Below, piece after piece: positions 1 to 6,500 of a DNA stretch of 9,502 nt. Origin of the DNA: RYN-111 sp046723735. GTDB lineage: Bacteria; Actinomycetota; Actinomycetes; Mycobacteriales; SCTD01. The stretch's first letter is position 1. Every line of letters starts with the position of its first letter. Position numbers and translations under genes: made by a program. Under the pieces are notes generated by a model. The model was not told where the DNA came from, ran no database searches, and saw nothing but the letters and a program-made list of their open reading frames with translations. The stretch covers positions 1 to 9,502 of the forward strand of contig JBKOVB010000147.1 of assembly GCA_046723735.1 (NCBI GenBank). Reading direction: 5' to 3'.

Positions 1-151
1 CTGGTGGGCCAGCCTGCGAGCGGCTTCGTTGATGCCGAGGTGCCGTGCCGCTCACGAGCTGACGATAGCTCCGCCGACCGCGAACCCGTGGGTGCTTCGG
101 CTTCGAGCTGGTTCGCTTTCGCTGCGTTGACCCGTGGCAACCAGCGCGCCC
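1..151. other. Non-coding or unassigned stretch downstream of era
   Basis: No gene can be supported here. A plus-strand frame is open from the window edge to a TGA at 128-130 and could be the 3' end of a convergent gene, but its translation is Arg/Leu/Ala-rich and matches nothing I recognise. The minus-strand frame that reads through from the era region is out of frame with era and looks like a shadow. The visible structure is a set of inverted repeats between 80 and 145, listed separately. In other actinobacteria era is often followed by recO or an unrelated gene, and neither is visible here. Confidence 0.5.
80..145 (-). terminator. Nested inverted repeats just downstream of era; possible terminator or RNA structure
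   Basis: Three overlapping pairings are visible. The arms gcgaacc (80-86) and ggttcgc (110-116) are perfect. The arms gctggtt (107-113) and aaccagc (139-145) are also perfect. A tighter hairpin pairs 121-129 with 138-145 around an 8-nt loop with one bulged C, and it begins only 6 nt past the era stop on the minus strand. The octamer acccgtgg occurs at 84-91 and again at 130-137. No T-run follows on either strand, so this would be an atypical terminator of the kind often proposed for GC-rich actinobacteria. The pairings exclude one another in part, so only some can form at once. Confidence 0.35.
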
Positions 152-1048
152 TCAGAAGCCGAGCTTCTTGAGCTGCTTCGGGTCGCGCTGCCAGTCCTTG
201 GCGACGGTGACTCGCAGGTCCAGGTAGACAGGTGTGCCCAACAGCTTCTCGATGTGCGTGCGAGAGGTCGTGCCGATGTCGCGGAGGCGGGAGCCGCCCT
301 TGCCCAGCACGATCGCCTTCTGCGAGTCGCGCTCGACGTGGATGGTGGCGTAGACGTCGAGCAGCGGCTTGTCCGCCGGCCGGTCCTCGCGGGGCAGCAT
401 CTCCTCGATGGTGACCGCGATCGAGTGCGGCAGCTCGTCACGCACTCCCTCGAGCGCCGCCTCGCGGATCATCTCCGCGGCCAGCACCTGCTCCGGCTCG
501 TCGGTGAGATCACCATCCGGATAGAGGGCCGGGCCCTCCGGCAGCCGGGCCACGAGCAGATCCGCCAGCAGCTGCACCTGGAACCCGTCGACCGCCGAGG
601 TCGGCACGACCTCGGCGAAGGAGCCCAGCTCCGACAGCGCGAGCAGCTGCTCCCCGATCTGCTGCTTCGAGGCGAGGTCGGTCTTGGTCACCACCCCGAT
701 CACGGGCGTCTTCACGTTCGCCAGCTCGGCCGCGATGAAGCGGTCACCAGGTCCGATCTTGTCGTTCGCAGTGACGAGGAAGCAGATGACGTCGACGCTC
801 GCGTACGTCTCCCGCACAAGGTCGTTCAGCCGCTCGCCCAGCAGCGTGCGCGGCTTGTGCAACCCGGGTGTGTCGACCACGACGAGCTGCGCGTCGTCGC
901 GGTGCACGATCCCGCGCACGGCATGCCGGGTCGTCTGCGGCCGCGACGAGGTGATCGCCACCTTGGTCCCGATCAACGCGTTGGTCAGGGTCGACTTGCC
1001 GGCGTTCGGACGACCGACGAAGCATGCGAACCCCGACCGGAACGCCAT
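152..1048 (-). CDS. era: GTPase Era, 30S ribosome assembly factor
   Basis: Era binds GTP and the 3' end region of 16S rRNA and acts late in 30S subunit maturation in the cytoplasm. The 298-aa product has the usual length and architecture. The G1 loop GRPNAGKS is at residues 12-19, the G3 motif DTPG at 59-62, the G4 motif TKTD at 121-124 (Thr instead of the usual Asn, a substitution I believe is usual in actinobacterial Era), and the G5 motif SA at 151-152. The C-terminal KH domain carries GKGG at 249-252 and the protein ends in the family-typical PKQLKKLGF. The ATG start shares one base with the stop of the upstream CDA-like gene (TGATG) and has no clear Shine-Dalgarno sequence, which points to translational coupling. 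It is the last gene of the minus-strand operon. Confidence 0.97.
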   Translation of the reverse strand: MAFRSGFACFVGRPNAGKSTLTNALIGTKVAITSSRPQTTRHAVRGIVHRDDAQLVVVDTPGLHKPRTLLGERLNDLVRETYASVDVICFLVTANDKIGPGDRFIAAELANVKTPVIGVVTKTDLASKQQIGEQLLALSELGSFAEVVPTSAVDGFQVQLLADLLVARLPEGPALYPDGDLTDEPEQVLAAEMIREAALEGVRDELPHSIAVTIEEMLPREDRPADKPLLDVYATIHVERDSQKAIVLGKGGSRLRDIGTTSRTHIEKLLGTPVYLDLRVTVAKDWQRDPKQLKKLGF

Positions 1049-1395
1049 CAGCAGTACCGGGTCTCGCGCAGGGCGCCGTCGAGGCCCACCACGAGCAGCG
1101 GCGTGCCGACGCCGAACTCGCGGAGCACGGCGAGGTCGGTGTCGGAGACCAGCCCCTCCGTCACCAGGGCCGCAGCCTCGAAGGCCCGGGCACCGCTCGA
1201 TGCCGCGGCGGCGACGGCACCGCGCAGCGCGGACGTCGTGAGCGTCGGGTCCGTGTGCTCCACGGTCGCGGCGGCGTAAGTGCGGCCGTCCGCGTCGCGC
1301 ACCGCGGCGCCCTCCTGCACACCCCCGTGCGGGGCGTACGCCCGAAGCCGGGCGCCGCGAGCCAACGTCACGATCTTCGCGTCCTCTGCGTTCAC
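1048..1395 (-). CDS. Degenerate cytidine-deaminase-like protein, probably without catalytic activity
   Basis: This 115-aa protein follows the cytidine deaminase (CDA) fold by eye: YAPHGGVQEGAAV at residues 20-32, then DGRTYAAATVEHTDPTLTT before the first helix. Aligned with Bacillus CDA, the catalytic C-A-E is S-A-L (Ser55, Leu57), and the PCxxC zinc ligands are absent (Asp-Thr at 85-86, Ala89). No zinc site can therefore form, and deaminase activity is unlikely. A similar small protein sits between the CorC-like gene and era in mycobacteria (Rv2365c) and streptomycetes, sometimes annotated as cytidine deaminase. The GTG start at 1395 overlaps the corC stop as GTGA and has an SD-like GAGGA at 1405-1409. 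The end shares one base with the era ATG. The role is unknown; position suggests a link with Era or ribosome assembly, which is inference. Confidence 0.85.
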   Translation of the reverse strand: MNAEDAKIVTLARGARLRAYAPHGGVQEGAAVRDADGRTYAAATVEHTDPTLTTSALRGAVAAAASSGARAFEAAALVTEGLVSDTDLAVLREFGVGTPLLVVGLDGALRETRYC

Positions 1396-2672
1396 TGCTG
1401 CTCTTCCTCGGATCCTTGCTCCACTCGTCGCACCAGGACCGTCCCGATGCGGTTGCGGCGCCCCTTGGCGCTCTCGGCCACGAGCACGAGGCCGTTGGTC
1501 TTCGCCGTCGCGCCCGGGATCGGCACCCGACCGAGCACCGACGCGAGCAGGCCGCCGACCGTCTCGACGTCCTCGTGCGGCAGGCGCACCCCGAAGCGCT
1601 CCTCGAGGTCCTCCACCGGGAGCCGCGCGGTCACGCGCAGCGACCCGTCCGCGAGCGCCTCGATCGGCGGCGCCTCGCGGTCGTACTCGTCCGTGATCTC
1701 GCCGACGACCTCCTCCACGAGGTCCTCGAGGGTCACGAGGCCCGCGGTGCCGCCGTACTCGTCGACGACGACCGCGAGATGGCCGAGCTCCGAGCGCATC
1801 TCGCGCATGAGCTCGTCGACGGGCTTGCTCTCGGGGACGAAGTGCGCGGGGCGCATGACCTCCTCGACCTTCACGGTCGCGCCGCCCTCGGCGCGCTCCC
1901 GCTTCACGAGGTCCTTGAGGTACACGACGCCGATCACGTCGTCGGTGCTCTCGCCCACGACCGGGACGCGGCTGAAACCGCTGCGCAGCAAGAGGTTCAG
2001 CGCCTGTTTCACGGTCTTGCCGCGCTCGATGACGACGATGTCGGTGCGCGGCACCATCACCTCGCGCGCGATCGTGTCGCCCAGGTCGAAGACCGACTCG
2101 ATCATCTCGCGCTCGGACTCCTCGACGACCCCGCGCTGCTGCGCCCGCTCCACGAGGTCGCGCAGCTCGGCCTCGGAGGCGAACGGCCCCTCGCGGAAGC
2201 CCCGACCCGGGGTGATCGCGTTGCCGATGAGGATGAGCAACGAGGCCAACGGCCCGAACACCGTGGTGAGCACCTTCACCGGGGCGGCGCTCGCGAGGGC
2301 GATCCGCTCGGAGTGCTGCCGGCCCAGCGTGCGCGGGGCGACGCCGATGAGCACGTAGCTGACCACCGTCATGAGCGCCGCGGCGAGGAGGACGGGCCAA
2401 CCTCCGTCGTACTGGTTGAGGAACCAGTCGGTGACGAGCACGACCGCCGTCACCTCGGCGGCCAGCCGAAGCAGGAGCAGCAGGTTGACCGACCGCGCCG
2501 GCTCCGCTTGCAGCCGGGCGAGCTGCCGTGCGCCGGGCCGGCCGTCCGCGACGAGCTCCTCGACCCGTACGGCGGAGACGCGGCCCAGGGCCACCTCGGC
2601 GCACGCGAGCAGGGCGGCGAGCACCACGCACAGCGCCGCGACGACCAACGGCGCGACGTCGGAGAACGTCAC
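1392..2672 (-). CDS. CorC/HlyC-type membrane protein with DUF21 and paired CBS domains
   Basis: The 426-aa product is a CNNM/CorC-family membrane protein, a group linked to Mg2+ or other divalent cation export and often annotated 'hemolysin'. The N-terminal DUF21 region has four hydrophobic segments at about 6-28, 62-82, 92-112 and 134-152. A tandem CBS pair follows at about 205-325, with the family signature VVVDEYGGTAGLVTLEDLVE at 301-320. The transporter-associated C-terminal domain covers about 335-416. I chose the GTG at 2672 because it forms a GTGA overlap with the ybeY stop and begins just before the first membrane segment. The open frame extends upstream to 2981, but that part is Arg/Ala-rich and overlaps ybeY. 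The transported ion cannot be read from sequence. Confidence 0.93.
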   Translation of the reverse strand: MTFSDVAPLVVAALCVVLAALLACAEVALGRVSAVRVEELVADGRPGARQLARLQAEPARSVNLLLLLRLAAEVTAVVLVTDWFLNQYDGGWPVLLAAALMTVVSYVLIGVAPRTLGRQHSERIALASAAPVKVLTTVFGPLASLLILIGNAITPGRGFREGPFASEAELRDLVERAQQRGVVEESEREMIESVFDLGDTIAREVMVPRTDIVVIERGKTVKQALNLLLRSGFSRVPVVGESTDDVIGVVYLKDLVKRERAEGGATVKVEEVMRPAHFVPESKPVDELMREMRSELGHLAVVVDEYGGTAGLVTLEDLVEEVVGEITDEYDREAPPIEALADGSLRVTARLPVEDLEERFGVRLPHEDVETVGGLLASVLGRVPIPGATAKTNGLVLVAESAKGRRNRIGTVLVRRVEQGSEEEQQ

Positions 2673-3135
2673 GTGGCCTGCCAAGAGGCGAGCAGCTCGG
2701 CCTGCAACCCGAACATCTCGGCGTGCTCCTCGGGCTCCGCGTGGTCGAAGCCGAGCAGGTGAAGCACCCCATGGGTGGTGAGCAGCGCGAGCTCGTCGGC
2801 GGTGGCGTGACCGGCCTCCTTCGCCTGCTTCTCGGCGATCTCCGGGCACAGCACCACGTCGCCGAGCAGCAGCGGGCCGGCCGACGCGACGGGCCCCGGC
2901 ATCGCACCGCGCGAGCCGCGCAGGTCGAGCTCGTCCATCGGGAAGGCCATCACGTCGGTGGGCCCGGGCTCGTCCATCCACCGCACGTGGAGGTCGGTCA
3001 TGTGCTCGACGTCGACGAGCAGCAGCGAGAGCTCCGCGAGCGGGCTCACGCCCATCCGGTCGAGCACGTGCCGGGCCACGGCGACGAGCGCCTGCTCGTC
3101 GACCTCGTGCCCCGACTCATTCGCGACCTCGACGC

Positions 3136-3139
<4 letters not shown>
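2669..3139 (-). CDS. ybeY: Endoribonuclease YbeY, 16S rRNA maturation and ribosome quality control
   Basis: YbeY is a single-domain zinc metalloprotein needed for 16S rRNA 3'-end processing and 70S ribosome quality control. The 156-aa product contains the diagnostic zinc motif HGVLHLLGFDH at residues 123-133, with the three His ligands at 123, 127 and 133. The segment TDVMAFPMDE (61-70) and LLGDVVLCPEIA (91-102) are also family-typical. The ATG forms an ATGA overlap with the phoH stop, and the end overlaps the corC-like start as GTGA. The phoH-ybeY pairing is one of the most stable bacterial gene pairs and supports the call. Confidence 0.96.
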
Positions 3140-4191
<1,052 letters not shown>

Positions 4192-4203
4192 GGTCGTCCC
4201 AGC

Positions 4204-4551
4204 CTAGGCGAGGACCCCCATGGGCCGCCCGCCGAGGACGTGCACGTGTGCGTGGAACACGGTCTGACCGCTGTCCGGGCCGGAGTTGGCGATGAGCCGG
4301 TAGCCCCCGGTGAGGCCTTCCGCCTTCGCGACGTCGGTGGCGACCTGGAACACCTCGGCGAGCAGGTCGCGGTCGGCGGCCACGAGCGCGGCGACGTCCT
4401 CGTGGTGCTCCTTCGGCACCACCAGGACGTGAGTGGGCGCGTGCGGGGCACGGTCGCGGAAGGCCAGCGCGCGGTCCGTCTCCGCGACGACGGTGGCGGG
4501 CAGCTCCCGCGCCACGATCCGGCAGAAGATGCAGTCGTTGTCAGTGCGCAT
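4204..4551 (-). CDS. HIT-family (HINT-like) nucleotide hydrolase or transferase
   Basis: The 115-aa protein has the histidine-triad active site HAHVHV at residues 100-105 (His100, His102, His104). A CIFC motif at 7-10 and His49/His50 are in the positions of the zinc-binding residues of bacterial HinT-type proteins. These enzymes hydrolyse purine nucleoside phosphoramidates such as adenylated lysine; the exact substrate here is unknown. The ATG at 4551 has a GAGG (4559-4562) 7 nt upstream on the minus strand. The gene start overlaps the 3' end of the secreted-protein gene by 11 nt. A HIT gene near phoH is common in actinobacterial versions of this block. Confidence 0.93.
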   Translation of the reverse strand: MRTDNDCIFCRIVARELPATVVAETDRALAFRDRAPHAPTHVLVVPKEHHEDVAALVAADRDLLAEVFQVATDVAKAEGLTGGYRLIANSGPDSGQTVFHAHVHVLGGRPMGVLA

Positions 4552-5074
4552 GCGGGTGCCTCGTGAGGTAGAGCCCGGTCGCCCCGCCGATGCCGAGCAG
4601 CACCGCGGCGCCGAGGACCAGGGTGACGAGACGACCGAGGTCGTCGAACGGCGTGCTCCGCGCGGCCGACGCGGTGCCCGGCTCGGTCGTCGGGGACGGG
4701 TCGTCGCTGAAGGCCCCCGCGGCCGGGCCGACCGGCACGACGGCCGTGACCGGGTGGCTCGTGCTGCCGGGCGGTTCCGTGAAGGTGGCGCGCGGCCGGG
4801 GGCTGTGCGTCGACCGGGCGGTACGACGAGGGCTGGGCGACGCCGTCGGGCTGGCTGTCCGGGTGGGGCTCACCGAGACGCTCGGGCTCGGCGACGCGGT
4901 CGGGGAGCTCGAGGGGCTGTGGGACGGCGGGATCGGGCACGGGCTCGCGAACGGGCACACGGCCGCGAGTGACGGCGCGACGACGCCCGGCCCGAGGCTC
5001 AGCGCGACCGACGCGAGCAGGGTCGCCGACGCCGACAGCAGCAGGACGCGCAGGCGGGAGGCGGCGGCGGGCAC
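4541..5074 (-). CDS. Secreted Ser/Pro/Thr-rich protein with C-terminal membrane anchor
   Basis: I recognise no family. The 177-aa product begins with a signal-peptide-like segment: Arg7 and Arg9, a hydrophobic core at about 10-34, and a possible cleavage site near SLAA (35-38). Residues 47-138 are rich in Ser, Pro, Thr and Arg with an imperfect SP/TASP repeat pattern, like a wall-spanning stalk. A hydrophobic helix at about 148-170 is followed by the short tail RHPHAH, which predicts a single-pass anchor with a long extracytoplasmic stalk. Two Cys (40, 46) follow the predicted cleavage site; the preceding Val makes a lipobox unlikely. The start is GTG at 5074, preceded 7 nt away by a -10-like TACCAT, which fits leaderless translation. 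It is the first gene of the era operon. Confidence 0.72.
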   Translation of the reverse strand: MPAAASRLRVLLLSASATLLASVALSLGPGVVAPSLAAVCPFASPCPIPPSHSPSSSPTASPSPSVSVSPTRTASPTASPSPRRTARSTHSPRPRATFTEPPGSTSHPVTAVVPVGPAAGAFSDDPSPTTEPGTASAARSTPFDDLGRLVTLVLGAAVLLGIGGATGLYLTRHPHAH

Positions 5075-5081
5075 GGCGACG

Positions 5082-5087
5082 ATGGTA
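5082..5087 (-). promoter_or_regulatory. -10 box of a probable leaderless promoter for the 177-aa secreted protein and era operon
   Basis: On the minus strand TACCAT fits the actinobacterial TANNNT consensus. It ends 7 nt before the GTG at 5074, so transcription would begin at or next to the start codon. No SD precedes that GTG, which agrees with a leaderless mRNA. No good -35 hexamer is seen; the -35 position falls in the adjacent palindrome (5089-5108). Confidence 0.5.
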
Positions 5088-5088
5088 G

Positions 5089-5108
5089 GGGCACCGCGAG
5101 CGGTGCCC
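5089..5108. promoter_or_regulatory. 8-bp perfect palindrome between two divergent promoters; possible operator
   Basis: The arms gggcaccg (5089-5096) and cggtgccc (5101-5108) are perfect complements around cgag. The site lies between the two divergent -10 boxes and covers the expected -35 position of each gene. A terminator is unlikely because no gene ends nearby and no T-run follows. A shared operator for a repressor or activator is the simplest reading; the regulator is unknown. Confidence 0.45.
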
Positions 5109-5126
5109 GGGACGACCTGCCGCGCC

Positions 5127-5132
5127 TACAGT
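5127..5132 (+). promoter_or_regulatory. -10 box of a probable leaderless promoter for dedA
   Basis: TACAGT fits TANNNT and ends 6 nt before the dedA ATG at 5139. That spacing places the transcription start at the start codon. No SD is present in the 20 nt before the ATG. The arrangement mirrors the one on the opposite strand. Confidence 0.5.
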
Positions 5133-5138
5133 CACCGC

Positions 5139-5759
5139 ATGGCGGGCTGGGTCGAGGACGTGCTGACCGCCGTACCTCCCTGGGCCGTGTACGTGGCCGT
5201 GTTCGCTCTGCCCTTCCTCGAGGCCAGCGTCTTCCTCGGCTTCGTGTTCCCGGGCGAGACCGCCCTGGTGTTCGGCGGCGTCCTCGCTCACCAGGGCCAT
5301 GCGAGCCTCGGCGTCGTGGTGCTGCTCGCTGTCGTGGGCGCTATCACAGGCGACGCCGTCGGGTACGGCGTGGGGCGGCGCTGGGGCCGCCGCCTGCAGC
5401 GCAGCCGCGTGGGACGCAAGGTCGGGCAGGAGCGGTGGCGCACGACCGAGACCTTCCTGCACCGGCGCGGGTCCAGCGCCGTGTTCTTCGGTCGCTGGAC
5501 GGCGCTGCTGCGGGCGATGGTGCCGAGTGCCGCGGGCATGGCGAAGCTGCCCTACCGCCGCTTCGCGCTGTGGAACGCGCTCGGCGGCACGCTCTGGGCG
5601 GTGACGTGCGTGGTGGGCGGCTACCTGCTCGGCGACGTGGTGAGCCGCTACGTCGCCGACCTCGGCTGGGTGATCGCCGGTATCGTCGTCGTGCTCGTGG
5701 TGACCCACGTCGTGCGCAGCCGGCGGGAGCGCTCTACCAGCGGCCGGTCCGGGCGCTGA
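5139..5759 (+). CDS. DedA-family membrane protein (SNARE-associated/VTT domain)
   Basis: The 206-aa integral membrane protein belongs to the DedA family, whose members act in membrane lipid flipping (undecaprenyl phosphate or phosphatidylethanolamine recycling) and envelope homeostasis. Family marks include Glu28 in the first hydrophobic segment, FPGE at residues 37-40, GDAVGYGVGRRWG at 71-83, and FGRWTALLRAMVPSAAG at 117-133 with the conserved Arg119 and Arg125. Further membrane segments are at about 56-70, 144-166 and 175-192. The C-tail is Arg/Ser-rich and cytosolic. The ATG at 5139 fits the leaderless -10 box; longer upstream frames lack family content. The gene is on the strand opposite to its neighbours, and its end overlaps rsmE by 26 nt. 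The lipid substrate cannot be read from sequence. Confidence 0.93.
   Translation: MAGWVEDVLTAVPPWAVYVAVFALPFLEASVFLGFVFPGETALVFGGVLAHQGHASLGVVVLLAVVGAITGDAVGYGVGRRWGRRLQRSRVGRKVGQERWRTTETFLHRRGSSAVFFGRWTALLRAMVPSAAGMAKLPYRRFALWNALGGTLWAVTCVVGGYLLGDVVSRYVADLGWVIAGIVVVLVVTHVVRSRRERSTSGRSGR
5734..5759. other. Convergent 3'-end overlap of dedA and rsmE, with a small hairpin
   Basis: The dedA stop (5757-5759) lies inside rsmE and the rsmE stop (5734-5736) lies inside dedA, so both mRNAs carry 26 nt of mutual antisense at least. The arms cagcg (5738-5742) and cgctg (5754-5758) can pair, with two further CG pairs inside after a G-G mismatch. The hairpin reads alike on both strands and could serve as a weak bidirectional terminator, but no T-run follows on either side. 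Confidence 0.45.
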
Positions 5760-6444
5760 CCACGGCCGCCGCGGCAGCGCCAGCCGTGGAGGTCCGCAGC
5801 ACCGTGGTCCCGAGCCGTACGGCGGCACCACCGTTCGCGAGCAGCAGGGCCAGCTCGTCCTCGCCGATGCCGCCCTCGGGGCCGACCACGAGCACCACGT
5901 CGCCGTCGAGCGGCACCTGCGACAGCGGCACCGTGGCCTGCTCGTGCAGCACGAGCACCGTGCCCGGCAGCTGCGGCACGGCTGCCGTCGTCACCGGCTC
6001 GGCCACGTCGGGGAACCAGGCCCGGCGGCTCTGCTTGGCCGCCTCGCGCGCCGTAGAGCGCCACCGCTGCAGGGCCTTCGCACCGCGCTCGCCCTCCCAG
6101 CGGGCCACGCAGCGCTCCGCCCGCCAGGGGACGACCGCGTCGACGCCCACCTCCGTGGCCAGCTCGACCGCGAGCTCGCCCCGGTCGCCCTTCGCGAGAG
6201 CCTGCACGAGCGTGATCCGCGGTGCGGGAGGCGGCTCGATGACGCGGTCGCGGAGTGCCACGGTGACGGTGTCGCGGGTGGTGGCGGTGACGACCCCTGT
6301 GCAGCGGGTGCCCCGGCCGTCGACAAGGTCGAGCTCCTCGCCGGGGCGCATCCGTCGTACGGCTGCCGCGTGCCGGCCCTCCGGGCCGTCGAGCAGGATT
6401 TCGTCGCCCGTCAGGTCCTGGCAGAGGAAGACGGGGTTGCTCAC
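5734..6444 (-). CDS. rsmE: 16S rRNA m3U1498 methyltransferase RsmE
   Basis: RsmE methylates N3 of U1498 in 16S rRNA, using SAM. The 236-aa product has an N-terminal PUA-like region (about 1-70) and a C-terminal SPOUT/trefoil-knot domain. Visible marks are REAAKQSRR at residues 133-141, the SAM-binding loop GPEGGIG at 188-194, and the knot segment LGTTVLRTSTA at 211-221. In the last, Thr replaces the Arg seen in the common LGPRxLRT form. I chose GTG at 6444 because VSNPVFL matches the family's usual start, a GGTGG-type SD lies just upstream, and the frame further upstream overlaps the end of dnaJ with an Arg-rich translation. It is the last gene of the hrcA operon and ends convergently with dedA. 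Confidence 0.93.
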   Translation of the reverse strand: MSNPVFLCQDLTGDEILLDGPEGRHAAAVRRMRPGEELDLVDGRGTRCTGVVTATTRDTVTVALRDRVIEPPPAPRITLVQALAKGDRGELAVELATEVGVDAVVPWRAERCVARWEGERGAKALQRWRSTAREAAKQSRRAWFPDVAEPVTTAAVPQLPGTVLVLHEQATVPLSQVPLDGDVVLVVGPEGGIGEDELALLLANGGAAVRLGTTVLRTSTAGAAAAAVVSARTGRW

Positions 6445-6500
6445 TGCCCACCACCGCTCACGCGGCTCGCTGCGTCCCGCAGCTCGCCTGGTTCGCTCAC
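6441..6500 (-). CDS. Possible 19-aa micro-ORF linking dnaJ and rsmE
   Basis: A GTG at 6500 overlaps the dnaJ stop as GTGA, and after 19 sense codons (VSEPGELRDAASRVSGGGQ) the TGA at 6443-6441 overlaps the rsmE GTG, again as GTGA. Ribosomes leaving dnaJ could thus pass through this frame and reach rsmE without a gap. The frame also contains a perfect 6-bp hairpin (6469-6474 with 6478-6483). It may only be a coupling device rather than a functional peptide, or chance in a GC-rich spacer. Confidence 0.3.
   Translation of the reverse strand: MSEPGELRDAASRVSGGGQ
6469..6483 (-). repeat. Short hairpin in the dnaJ-rsmE spacer
   Basis: The arms gctgcg (6469-6474) and cgcagc (6478-6483) are perfect complements around a 3-nt loop. 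No T-run follows on the minus strand, so full termination is unlikely. It could cause pausing or stabilise the upstream hrcA-dnaJ message. Confidence 0.35.

Noticed and set aside
80..116. tRNA-like segment (ggttcgc with a complementary gcgaacc arm)
   Set aside because: The ggttcg resembles a T-loop, but no D-arm, anticodon arm or acceptor stem can be drawn around it.
134..1279. Long plus-strand open frame (381 codons) opposite era and the CDA-like gene
   Set aside because: Its translation is Arg/Gln/His-rich with no domain, and it is fully antisense to two well-supported genes. Such shadow frames are usual in GC-rich DNA.
2673..2981. N-terminal extension of the CorC-like gene up to 2981
   Set aside because: The extra residues are low-complexity Arg/Ala/Gly and overlap ybeY in another frame. 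The GTG at 2672 gives the family length and a GTGA overlap.
5089..5108. Palindrome read as a terminator
   Set aside because: Both flanking genes start here rather than end, and no T-run follows on either strand. An operator reading fits better.
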